Origin: Hofstenia miamia
Lineage: Eukaryota > Xenacoelomorpha > Acoela > Hofsteniidae
DNA: 64,000 nucleotides
Direction of reading: 5' to 3'
Assembly (NCBI GenBank): GCA_900660155.1
Contig: CABFPE010000533.1
Location: 240,858-304,857 of the forward strand
Numbering within the stretch: position 1 is the stretch's first letter; each line of letters opens with the position of its first letter. A program made the position numbers and the translations under genes. Positions 47,551 through 59,079 of this stretch are shown piece after piece. The notes under the pieces were generated by a model. The model worked only from the letters and a program-made list of their open reading frames with translations, did no database searches and was not told where the DNA came from.

Positions 47551-47803
47551 CTGTAGGACAATCGAAAGATCAAGAGGGAGCAAGATTTAGTGAGATTTCT
47601 TTTCTGAAGAAGGAGGACGAGAACAGCTTTAACGGCGAAATTAAATATAAAGTCACGTATATGATAACGGCGATATATGTTATCAGCAGTGCAACACCCG
47701 GCATGATCACCGTAAATGTCCAAATTCTTGTTACATCTTTGGCATGTATATGTTTGTAGTTTTTAATTTGTGAATTGAATTCCACAAAATAGAAATGCAA
47801 ATA

Positions 47804-47828
47804 CTAACTATTTGCTGTTTGCATATAG
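47804..47828 (+). promoter_or_regulatory. Branch-point-like and splice-acceptor-like block, EcKL gene 5
   Basis: TAACTATTTGCTGTTTGCA followed by TATAG ends 26 nt before the ATG at 47855. The preceding ACTAAC fits a branch point. The 19-base block is identical to that upstream of gene 3. Consistent with a 5'UTR intron end or a trans-splice acceptor. Confidence 0.4.
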
Positions 47829-47854
47829 ATATAATTTAAGAATTCACACATTCA

Positions 47855-49111
47855 ATGAGTAAAGAACTAAGTGTTGATGAAAAACTTCTGAAAGAAGTCA
47901 TAGGTGATGAGAATGCTGAAATTTTTAATCTTGAAGTCAAGGGTTTCGTTGAAGTTGGAGAAAATTTCATTGGCATACTGAAAGGAGCAAAGTTTTCAGC
48001 AGGGGTCAATGGAAAAACAAATGCTTATGATATTGTTATAAAGTTTGCAAGAAAAATGGAGACCCCTGGTCTTGATATAAGCGCAATATTGTTTCATAAA
48101 GAGATTTCTTTTTATAGAAAATTTATTCCTTATATTGAAAATTGGCAAAAAGAGAAATTCGGAAGTGTATATACTCCAATCCCAGCACCAAATTCATTGT
48201 TTGGATGCTTTGAAAGGAGGCTGTTAGTGTTAGATAACCTAAGACAGTACGGATTTAGAAATGCTTTGAAAAAGTTTGGTCTAAACTACCAGCGATGCTG
48301 TGCAACAGTTAAGACTGTAGCTGCTTTTCATGCATTAGGGGTTTCCTTTGTACAAGATTATGGAGAAAGCCGTTTTATTTCCGATTTTGATTATTTTCAA
48401 GATATGTTTCTTAGTTTTTTAGAAAATGATGAAATGATGAAAGTAATGCGAGATATGCATGACAAAATGCTAGAATCTATCGATGGATTATTGACGAAAA
48501 CTTATCCAGACGAAGTGGGAGACATTAAAGATATGATAAAGTATGGGAAGATGCATTTCATCGCAGACAACATTAAAAAGTACTCAGTAGCGAATGAAAA
48601 GTTCAATGTCATTTGCCATGGTGATCTTTGGACAAACAATATCATGTTTAAGTTTGATGAACATGGAAATCCAATAGATGTTAAATTTATCGACTACCAA
48701 GTCCTCCGGTACGGTACTCCAGCATCTGATTTGATATATTTTATATGGAATAGTGGAGATAAGGAGGTTCTTGTGGATTGGCAAAATGAAATACTAAAGA
48801 TATATTATGATGCTTTGAAGATGGAATTTGAAAAGTTCAATCTTGAGTTATCCTACACACTCGATGATCTCAAGGAGGATTACTATAGTTTCATAGATTT
48901 TGGGATCATACAATGTTTAAGGAATTCATTAATGTTTGATGTGAAAAAGGAAGATGCTTTAGATCTTGATGAAGGAGACAATTTTTTTTCAGACGAAGGG
49001 CAAGCAAAATTTTCCAGCAAAGTTAATCAATTAGCAAATGTCGCAAGCGATATTGTAAAAGATAAACTTATTAATGTTGTGCGCTATGGTAAGCGGATGA
49101 AGTTGTATTAA
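47855..49111 (+). CDS. EcKinase-like (CHK/EcKL) kinase, gene 5
   Basis: A 418-codon single-exon EcKL kinase with start MSKELSVDEKLLKEV. Landmarks: YDIVIKFARKM, FHKEISFYRKF, LLVLDNLRQYGF, AAFHALGVSF, HGDLWTNN (H255, D257), FIDYQ (D280) and C-terminus KLINVVRYGKRMKLY. The residue before the catalytic His is Cys (VICHGD, C254) where all four paralogues have Gly; this may alter the catalytic-loop turn. Residues 1 to about 205 are nearly the same as gene 3, at the DNA level too. The later part shares features with gene 1 instead (FSDEGQAKFSS against FSDELQAKFSS), so the gene is a mosaic. Frame intact. Confidence 0.9.
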   Translation: MSKELSVDEKLLKEVIGDENAEIFNLEVKGFVEVGENFIGILKGAKFSAGVNGKTNAYDIVIKFARKMETPGLDISAILFHKEISFYRKFIPYIENWQKEKFGSVYTPIPAPNSLFGCFERRLLVLDNLRQYGFRNALKKFGLNYQRCCATVKTVAAFHALGVSFVQDYGESRFISDFDYFQDMFLSFLENDEMMKVMRDMHDKMLESIDGLLTKTYPDEVGDIKDMIKYGKMHFIADNIKKYSVANEKFNVICHGDLWTNNIMFKFDEHGNPIDVKFIDYQVLRYGTPASDLIYFIWNSGDKEVLVDWQNEILKIYYDALKMEFEKFNLELSYTLDDLKEDYYSFIDFGIIQCLRNSLMFDVKKEDALDLDEGDNFFSDEGQAKFSSKVNQLANVASDIVKDKLINVVRYGKRMKLY

Positions 49112-49750
49112 GAGTTAATGTAATGAAAATTAAGTTTTATCAGAGTTATAAATATCAATTAGAAAGATGTAATGTCTAAATTTACATAGATTTCTTAGTG
49201 AAAAATATTTGCATTAATTCTATATTGAGAAGGTCCACTTTACAATAGGAAAACTTGGTTGTTATCATATGATGCATTTTGTCATGTGAGGTTGACACGT
49301 TCCACTACCTGCAACTCTTGCGGATCAATTAGGGCTGTAATTTTTGTGGGTTGGCTCAGAATGGGTGGCTTACCATCGTTGTACGTGTTGATGCATATAG
49401 CATTTTATAAAATAGAATTCCTCAACTACAAGACCTCCTCCAGTAAATTATTACCTATTACCTTTGTGCAAATGAAGAAATTTTGATATTTGACATTAGC
49501 TGAATTCACCTAGGAGCTTGCTCTTCTCATACTAATCTCAAATGAATGGAATCTAAACTGTGGCGTAGTGGCAAAATTTTAACAAGGGGCTCTTACTTTG
49601 TTAAGCCCTCCAGTATATGGGCAAATAAAGCGCAGGTTAGCTACTATAGCTTTAACATTAATATTTCATTAGTTGAAATTGGGTGCTTTTAGTGCTTTAG
49701 TTTTAGCAATCAATTTAATAATTTATTAAAACAATGACTTAGATTCATTG
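49112..49750. other. Intergenic 3' flank of EcKL gene 5
   Basis: A hAT-like word, CTGTGGCGTAGTGGC, occurs near 49559 without a partner. The ORF at 49259-49486 has no recognisable motif. Confidence 0.4.
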
Positions 49751-49758
49751 TTCATAAT

Positions 49759-50089
49759 CAAGGGTACCAACAGCACTGCTGTTAACAGCTGCAAGCTATT
49801 ACAGCAGAGAACAACCAATTGCTGCTTAAAATAGCAAATAAAATCAAAGTATATTGGCACATTATCTGTGTTGTTCACATTCCATCAATGTCTTTGAATC
49901 CCCTCAAAACCGCATCAACGTTATTGTCTCCTATACATGCCAATGTCGAGCTGTTGGAACCTAGCTACGATTTTTTGTCTATCCTATCTAAGGATTAAGT
50001 AATAAAATATCAAAGCTGTTAACAGCAAAACGGTTGCTGTTTGCTGTTAGCAGCTTCTTCAGCTGTTAACAGCAAAATGGGAAGCCCTG
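49759..50089. mobile_element. hAT-type MITE with palindromic subterminal motifs
   Basis: The exact 8-bp duplication TTCATAAT flanks it (49751-49758 and 50090-50097). The right end on the opposite strand starts CAGGGCTTCCCA, a hAT-like terminus; the left end CAAGGGTACC is only a weak match. Inside, the 12-base palindrome GCTGTTAACAGC occurs exactly three times (49778, 50015, 50062) and once imperfectly (50043). No coding content. The exact duplication suggests a fairly recent insertion. Confidence 0.75.
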
Positions 50090-50097
50090 TTCATAAT

Positions 50098-50879
50098 ATA
50101 AGTATACTTGAAAATATTGGTAACTTTTTTTGGAAATATTTGAATAAAGTTGTCAAAACTTTTTTATAGCTCAGAATTGGATATACGTTTATAATAATTT
50201 TAAAAAGAGTTACTTATAAAAAATTTCCTCATTGTAGTGAATCTCAACTTATAATTCCTGCATCAACTTAATTTCAACAGTCAAATAATTAAATTTAATA
50301 ATGATTTTGAATTTTTAATTTTAAATTAATAATTGCACAGAAGCATTTCCTAAATAATTAAAATGTAATGTTCTAGCTTGGTATTGTTTCTGACGCCTTT
50401 ACATTGGGAACTAAAATGTTGTAAATTCTTACTCTATATAGCACAAAGAATATATTATGCATGCATTATAATCAAATCCGAAATTATGTCCACCTTTCTG
50501 TGTTAAAAAGCAAAGTAATGGCATTTGAAAAACAATGTGTTGCTGCAAAATACACATGCATTGCTAAAGCTAGCCTACGACAGTGTCATGTGATACACAT
50601 GCAATACAATGTGACCGTTCAAAAACACTTTGCTTAGTAAATTAAGAAGGAAATACTTATAGCAAGTGAAAAATTTTACCAGTAAGAGTAGACTCTATCA
50701 GTGTACTAAAAAATAGTTTTTATGTACGTTATAAAACTGAATTTATACACATTTACATATTACAAAAAATGTATAAAATGCGAGGAAATTTTAAAAAAAA
50801 TTTTAAAAAATCAATTATTTCAAATAAATTTGCAAAAATTCAATAAATTCTCAAATCGTATTTCACATTTGAACTACAC
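50098..50879. other. Intergenic, nothing recognised
   Basis: Very AT-rich DNA with no recognisable coding content. Confidence 0.5.
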
Positions 50880-53080
50880 TCTATGTACTCTTTGCCCTTT
50901 ATTTGGCATTGAGGTTTGCTGATGGGGTACTGAGAATGTTGTTCCATAGATTTTGTAGTTTGGAGTTGTTTTTGAGAGTTTTCCACAGGCCCAGACCCCA
51001 CACCCTTTAATTGAAGTTTAGTTGATAGTGAAGTGAGCTGCCCCCATTTATCTACCTGCCCTTTAATTGGCATTTGGGGGAGGGTGTTCTTCTTTTTGTC
51101 AATTTGGTATCCTCCTCAGTTGTCTGCCTGCCCTTTAGTTGGAATTTGGGTGAGGGTATTCTTCTCCAAATGCACCTTCCAAGGTTTGTGTTTGTTTGTG
51201 TCTCTGATTGTCATTGTGATTGTGGGTCCCTTCTGCTCACTCTCCTGCGTTTGAGTGGTGATTGGTTCTCGTTTTGTTTTATTAATTTCATCATTGTTCC
51301 TAAATTCAGTTAATAGATTAAAATCCCATATTTCAGGGTCATATTTAGATTTATTTTTAGCTGCCCGCTGGGGCATGATCCTTTTTTCTGTTTTGCTAGT
51401 GTTGATGTTTGCTGTATATTCATTGTCAAATTCCTTCTCTCAGACACTATTGAGATTGTTCATCAGTGCATATGTTGCTTAGTTTTCTCATATAATTTTG
51501 AGTTCTGCATTTTTGTCAAATGCAATTTGTTCTATGTCTATCATTGCTCATTTTAGGTTTTGGAAGTGTAATATCCTTCCGTCATTTAGTTTATAGTTAT
51601 TGTTGGGTAGCATTTGTTGTATTGTGTATGGCCCTGCCCACTGTGTTTTAAGTTTTCTCACTTTGTTTATGTCTTGTGTTCTCATTAATGTGTATGCATA
51701 AACCTTATCACCATTTTTGTGTGGTTTATCATATATCTTCTTGCTAAAGTTCCTTTCTTGTCTGATGGCTGATTGTTTAATGTTGTGACACATTGCTTTG
51801 TGGATACTGGTTATCTGCTTATTGAGTTTCTTCACATATTCATTGTCTGGCTTTTCTGAATATGATTTGTATTGCATTGAGAATGGTGTTGTGGCTTCCC
51901 AGCCATACATTGCTTGTATTGTGTCATGCCCATGGTGGAATGTACTGATGTGTTGTAAAAATACTCTACAATTTCTAGTACTTCTCTCCAGTCTCTTCCA
52001 CCAATTCAAGATGTCATTACTTGTATTAATTTGATCATGGTTCTGTTTAGTCTGTCTACAGCTCCATTCGCTTGTGGGTGGTATGTGGTTGTTTTTTCAC
52101 TTAGGATCTCCATTAATTTTGTTAATTCTTCAAATAGCTTGCTTTTGAATTGCACTCCATGATGGGATATGATTGTTTCCATCAGACTGAGTTTTAGGAT
52201 CCATTCCTTCATTATTTTGTCTGTGATTGTTTTTGCTGCTGTTGAGTTTAGGGGTATCATGCAAGCATACTTGGTAAAATTGTCCACCATAACCAATATG
52301 TTTTGGTAGCCTTCATCATCTTGTGACAATTTTTCCAGGTCTACCTAGACTATTTGGTTTGGTGCTGTTGCTATTATTTTCTCTAAAGATGCTATTTGTT
52401 TCAGAAAGTGATTTTTGTTGTTGAGTAGACAAGTTGTGCATTTGTTAATGATGTCTTCTACTGTTTCCCTGACTGATATCATTATGAACATTGCATTGAA
52501 TGTCATTTCAGCTTGTATGATTTTGATATGTCTATTTTCATGTATTTTTCTGACGAGTTCCCATTTGTAGTATTAGGGTATAGCTATTCTTAGTGATTTT
52601 CTTCATTGTATAGCAATCTGTTTTTATTTAGTTTCAATTTATATCTTTGGAAGTAGCTGTTAGCAATTTTTCCTAACTGTTTTTTGTTGTCTTGTAGTTT
52701 AGCAATTATTTCTTGCAAAATTGCGTCTGTCCTTTGTTTGTTGATGATCTCTGTTTTTGTTATCTCTTCTTTTATAACTATAGGCATTATTGGTTTTCCT
52801 TTCTTGTCAGCATTTATCTCAGGTAGCTGTTCATATTCATTGTGTGGTAAGAATTCGAATGTTTTTTTTCTCCTAATTTCTCCATATCTCACTGGTATTT
52901 GGGTAGTGCTGTCCAAAAGTCAGCATTTTTCTGTAGTGTTCCTTTACAGTGTTTTATATTAAATTTAAATTCTTTCAAATATTCTATCCACCTTGAGATT
53001 ATTGAGGACTTGTTGCTTGAGAACTTTTTTAGCCATGCAAGGCCACTATTGTCTTTTCTCACTCGAAAGGTTTGACCTAT
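50880..53080 (-). mobile_element. Gypsy/Ty3-type LTR retrotransposon fossil: RNase H end and integrase
   Basis: Minus-strand remains: the end of an RNase H-like region (about 53070-52950), a linker with the integrase zinc-binding region, the integrase core (about 52330-52010), the integrase C-terminal region (about 52000-51550) and a downstream region (to about 50880) with short imperfect tandem repeats. Gag, protease, most of RT and LTRs are not seen here. It is broken in several places and looks old. It is complementary in content to the 36120-39150 fragment and lies in the opposite orientation, so both may belong to one family. Confidence 0.78.
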
Positions 53081-55869
53081 TAAAAAATACCAAATACCCT
53101 TTTCATTCTTTCCCAGTAAGAATGGTGAGAATTTAATAACTTCTCAAGGAAAAATTGGGAATCGTTTAAATTATTTTACTTACAGCAAAACACGTTTGTA
53201 CGAATTTTCGACATTGTATGTGGGCAAATTCACCAATAGTTGTGGTCATATCTCTGGATTTCGAAATTTCATAATAGCCTTGAAAACCTGAAATAAGCAG
53301 TTTGTCTTTTATAAACGACAGGCAATTTAAAGTTAAATCATTATGAAAAGTTGATCCATAAGACTTAAATGAAAATGATTTTGTTACAACTTTGATATGA
53401 TATCTGAATACGTTGTGTCAAAAAATATACGTACTTGCATTAATAAGAACTGGGAGGAGCTATCAAAGACCCTTTTATACGTTTTCTAAAATGTGTCTGC
53501 ACTTTGATTTTGTTTGTAGATAATGCATTTCTACTATTAATTTTTAAATCTATTTTCTTCAATTACCGCTTTCAATAATAGTTGCTACTTCAGCAGTAGT
53601 CTCACCAGGGGTTGGGAAATGGTGAAAATGTCCCTCCTTCATTTTCAACACATGCAGTGCTATAGTTTCCAGATTTCTATAGGAATGGAGATGGATCAAT
53701 AATTTTTTATGGGGATTCTCATGGACAGTTTAGAAGACATTGATATTGTGATCATTATACTAGTTGTAGGGTTCTTTTGATATTCAATTTCAACCTCAAT
53801 TCAAATTAAATCTGTAGCATTTTTTGAAAGAAAATCAATTGATATCAATTACTATCAACAGAATTTAGAAAATAATCAATAGAACAGTAACATAATGTAT
53901 TTTTAAATTAAGTTACTTACGTATGTGCTTAATCAAACGATTCCTAAGCTGTAGTTCATTGAGAGACTCTAAGCCATCAACTGTTCAAGGTGAAATTTCA
54001 ACAATATAAAATTTTATATATTGATGATGAAATTACTATAAATAAACTATAAGTTTGGATTACTTAACAGCTGAAAGGAGACTTTGCAATGAGATTATCA
54101 GAATAAAAATTTGGGAAATTATGACATATTGTTAATCATTATTGGGTTTGTCATTTTGAGGATATGATGATGTTTGTTGGAATACAAATTCTCAAATAAA
54201 TGTCTATATATTAATTGATTTGTCTTGTAGTATATGATTATTAATTATATGAATTCGTTCATTGTTCAATAGATGGCGCTTAAAATTCGCTTTTTATACC
54301 TAATTTGACTCATACTATTTTGACCACAAAATTTGACCAAAAAACTTAGAAATATTAATTTATGGAAATATTGAAAACGACTTAGGATTAACTATGATTG
54401 TTTGAAGCGTTGTACCTACAACAAAATGTAATGTTCATGATTTTCAACAGAAAATTGATGCTCCCTTGTTGAAAGTTTTCGAAGCTACGAAAAATTTCGT
54501 TGAAGAATGGCATTGGGGTTATATACCATTTAGAGTTTAGATGTGATTGCAATTGTTTCTTTCATTTTACTTAATCATTCTGTGTTTGATTTGAATAGGA
54601 GTTTTAATGAGGATTTTTTACAAAAGTATTCACTAATTAAATTGACGATTTAACCTTGCTTTGATCTAAGGATGAAATGTTGACCGAATTAAAGTATCTA
54701 AAGCTGGCTTTGATTTTACAGCCATACAAAGAATTTTCAAAATTCTATTTTTTAGACAATTTTTAACAATATGTTTTTTTCTAAAAAACATTTTTACTTT
54801 ATAGTCTTTTCACACGCCATTGTAATTGGTGATACAATTCTATCACTTTTTTAATATTATTGTATGAGAGCAGTATGGGAATGATAATTTAGAAATGCTT
54901 CTACATTTCCTAGTAATACTGCATAATTAATTACATGGATCAACGTCATCGTCCTAATAAGCAAAATGCTTTACACAAGGACTTTATGTAGGTGCTTGCC
55001 AAAACAAACTTCTTTGAAATGTATGAGGTACTGAGTGAGAATCGGTTTTGGATCTTACTATATTTATGGAGCACTTGGATTCAAACATATTCATATGCCC
55101 AGTTTTTGTTGAAAATCGATTGGCAAAAATGCTAAAAATTTTTAATAAATCTAATAGCATTCTACTACTCTTGGATAAATATATAAAGACTGAAACGAAT
55201 AACAACGGTATATTTTGAAGAGTGCATTATTTGGTTCGCGGAGTCATGCCAGAAATTTGAAAATTAAAGCTACAATTTAAACATGCCGTAATAATGTAAG
55301 AGCGTTAACTACGACCTTTCACTTTTCATACTTGACGTCTGAACGGGGTTCAGACCTGTTATTTTCAGAAAACAAATAATTTAATGTAACCTTTGTTACC
55401 ATGATCTGAAAAATTTGCATATAATATTTTCTATTTCATTTTCATGTACTTCAAGCACAGAAATAATTTTAAAAACAAATTTTCATCATTATATGAGGGC
55501 ACACAAAATCATAGATGAGTTAACAGCTGTCAAAATTTCTTAGCAGGCTTCGATAAAATTGCTCTAAAATATGGACAAAGGTGTTTGTAGTTTGAAAGTA
55601 ATGCCACTAGAAATAGTGTTAAAATGCATGGTAAATTTCAAGGTGATATCCCTGAATTTGCATAATCCAAATTTTAATTACTAGGCTAAGTCAGATGATA
55701 CATGGACTGGAAGTAGACAGTTATTCATTCGAGTCAGTTAAAATTTTTTGAATGCTTTATGATGAGATAAGATGCGATATTCTATATTTAAATATTTTAC
55801 TTACAATTTGGAAAACTGATAAATCTCTAAATAGCGTCGATAAATGTTTAAAATATAAAATAAAATACA
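53081..55869. other. Long intergenic stretch, nothing recognised
   Basis: No ORF above about 75 codons. The minus-strand ORF at 54984-55205 has no recognisable motif. No transposon ends were seen by eye. Confidence 0.5.
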
Positions 55870-56620
55870 TGCGCTATGTACAAGTAAAATCAATATTATA
55901 AAACTTGTAACCTAGCCAAGATCCTTCACAGATTAACTTTTGTTTTAGAATTAATTCCTTAACACGTTTGCGAAATTGCTTTACGTTTATAATACGTTTG
56001 ATCTTTTGAGGGAATTCATTCCATTGTCTTATTCCATTATTTATAAACGAATGCTGTTTCATTTTAGATGTATACTTGTTTATAGTAAAGCTTTTTGTTC
56101 TTTCGTTAAACTTGTTTGAAAATTTTGGGAACTTTATGTAATTATACTGTGGAACGAGTTTGGAAATTTCATAAAATTTAGTGGCGGTGTTTGCTTGAAT
56201 TAACTGTTTAAGGATTGGAATTGATTTATAAATGTATCTTTTCCAAGCGCTAGAATTTCTATTACAGACATCAATGTCCTATTTATAGTGAATTTCAAGT
56301 TTTTTAATTAGTTCTTCGCATATGTTTAAAAATAAAATACTACTATAAATAAAATTGCTAATTAAAAGTTGTATAATTGCGTTTTCTGGTAGATTATAAC
56401 ATAGTTTATAGTTTTTTTACCAATAGCAATTTTCTTTTGTATTGACTTAACATGTTCTTGAAATAACAATTTTGAGTCAAATGCAACCCCTAAATATTTA
56501 AGATATGGAATTTCGGGAATTTTGGTATTTTTTTACTATCAGAAATTTTCTGGACGATTTTTTTCAGCCTTATGTGGACTAAGTAAACAAAATTTTTAGA
56601 CTTTTTTGGAAAACATAAAA
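55870..56620 (-). mobile_element. LINE 3' fragment, RT C-terminal part
   Basis: Minus-strand motifs in LINE order: IPYLKYLGVAFDSKLLFQEH at about 56510-56450, then QYNYIKFPKFSNKFNERTK at about 56145-56090, then HSFINNGIRQWNEFPQKIKR and VKQFRKRVKELIL at 56060-55940, the conserved C-terminal region of CR1/Jockey-like RT proteins. Several frameshifts and stops (for example around 56500 and 56400) show it is dead. 5'-truncated. Confidence 0.75.
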
Positions 56621-58476
56621 ATGATGCCATTGATAGTATTGTAATGTTAAGTGAGATTATGGCAATTGTTGGTATAACAGATTTCTCATCACAAAACATA
56701 TTTAATCTCCAGATATTGCAGATTTGCAGTTGGGTCCAGGTTGGGCAATGTAGCTTAGGCCCATGTCCTTTTCGGCCCGAACTTTTTTTTCGCCACTCAT
56801 AGTGTCTTGTAAACAAACCTTAAGAAAAGCGAACCACAACAAGGGCATTTATATTCTGCTGCTATTTTACCCAATCATTTCTTAAAAATAAATTCTTTAT
56901 GAAAATGAAATTTGTGCTTATTTTAATTTGCATATGTATTTTTACAGGTTCAGCAAAACTACTGGAGCTTCACAAAAAATTTTGTCAAGTTTTTACACGA
57001 ACTTCATTTGAAATATTGTTAATTTCTTTTACTAGAATAATTTATGTAATGTTTTAAGGTAAACAATACTTTCCTGTATATCCAAGCACTATATCACTTA
57101 AAATAAGATTCATTATTATAATGCTTTTCTTGAAGTAACCACTCTTTAAATATGGTCATTTAGAGAACTTATCATTTCTTATATATTCACTACATACAAT
57201 ATGATGTATGTAGTACATGCACGAGTCTTTACTTGTTACATAATATAAGAGTTTGGTAATTCATAATAGTGGTCTATTACGTAATAGTTTTTCTAGTAAA
57301 TTTTTGTTGTAAAAGATGTTGAATTAAGCCCTCCAAGAGGTTGTTAGCAGCCAGTAAATTTCACCAAAATCCATTAGATAATTGTTTACTAAATTAATAC
57401 ACATGTGTCACCATTCTTTGTGTCATTCTGCATTTCTATTGTTTCTATATAGATAAAAACAAAATAGCTATATTACTTCTAGTTATATGAAAACAAATTG
57501 TTTACATTGCAATTTATGTTTTGTTCATGGTTGCACATTTAATTATGTTCATTTCACTGCTTAAAGTGCGCACATAGATTCATTACTTTCCAAGTAATAG
57601 TTAGACGTGTTTTATCAACTTCCCAAAGTTTATTTTCAAATGGATTAGATGTATTTTCTATTAACCAATTTGTGTAAACAAATAGGAAGAACAAAATCAC
57701 GTATATTAATTTTTAACTGAAAAAAGCGCATTTTTGTCAAAGGGAATCAACGTAAAATGGGTTTGGCAGAACTCTACTAATCATATAGCCCGAATATATT
57801 AAAACGAAAAAACTGAAATTTCCCGTAGGTATCTCATCAGGAGATTAAACAATGGGAATTGTGTGTAAATTTGAATTTTTATTTTTGGCAAAAAGATATT
57901 TACAAAATTGCGCGCAAATATTTCAAATATACAATCAAGAAATTTGCGTATATTTTTGTTCAATCGATTAGATTACAGTAAATGTCTGTAATGTGAATTT
58001 TGATTGTTGAAAGTCGTCTTTGAAATGTGTGTTTCTGACCAATATTCACTGAGAAATGCATGTTCAAAGTCGCTAATGTAAGAATTCAACTTTGCAAAAG
58101 AGATATGTGCTCTTTATGAAACACATATCTCAATTTTTAAATTTTTAACAATTTCCGACTGACATGGGGCAGGGACCTACCCACGAACCCGGTCATTCTA
58201 TGTTCACTTTTATTACTTATTTCAGGTTCCAATGTCAAATAATTAAACTTCTTTCCAATTCATTCTTATCCATTTTCTATATCCCGAATAATCTCTATAC
58301 TTTTTCAAACATTCATTTCTTCATTCAAAATCTCAAACCATGTAATCAAACACCATCTGTGTCCAGTTATCTCGAATAAATTATTCCAATTTCAATGTCG
58401 TTCAAGTAGGTATTCTGATCTCATCTGTCTGAGACCTCTATTAATAGATAAAGTAGCTGCTTCAAGTCCTGTATTA
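56621..58476. other. Intergenic, nothing recognised
   Basis: A minus-strand ORF at 56490-56816 overlaps the LINE edge and is not a separate gene. No other coding signal was found. Confidence 0.45.
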
Positions 58477-59079
58477 AGAAATTGTCAAATATTGGAAAGA
58501 CCATAGCTAATTTAATTCTGAACGGATTTCCAGAAAATCAAGTTCTTCAGAAAGAAAACAAAAAGTTCCGTTATGCAACGACAATTATAATTAGACATAG
58601 CATCTACAATAATAGTGACAGAATATTAATGCAAAATTGTATAGAAATACCACATTTAGTTTTATGTTACCAGTTTTCTATTACCGATAATTCGCCTTCT
58701 GCAGCAACAAAGAGGGGAAAGATTGNCAAATCATTTTAATCATGGGCTTGATAAAATGTTGCAAGAAGCATTTACGGTTACGTCGCTCTCATTCCACATC
58801 GCAGAACTCGAATACAACAGTGCAGGAGCNAGAAATTGTCAAATATTGGAAAGACCATAGCTAATTTAATTCTGAACGGATTTCCAGAAAATCAAGTTCT
58901 TCAGAAAGAAAACAAAAAGTTCCGTTATGCAACGACAATTATAATTAGACATAGCATCTACAATAATAGTGACAGAATATTAATGCAAAATTGTATAGAA
59001 ATACCACATTTAGTTTTATGTTACCAGTTTTCTATTACCGATAATTCGCCTTCTGCAGCAACAAAGAGGGGAAAGATTG
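58477..59079. other. Probable misassembly: 103-bp contig between Ns with repeated flanks
   Basis: 58477-58725 recurs by eye unchanged as 58831-59079. Between the Ns at 58726 and 58830 lie 103 bases, 102 of which (58728-58829) match 59641-59742 with 3 differences, that is the start of the small gene at 59655. The pattern is the same as at 18117-19309. The ORF seen on both sides (58482 and 58836 onward) starts at a TTG, has no known motif, and I do not call it a gene. Confidence 0.85.
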
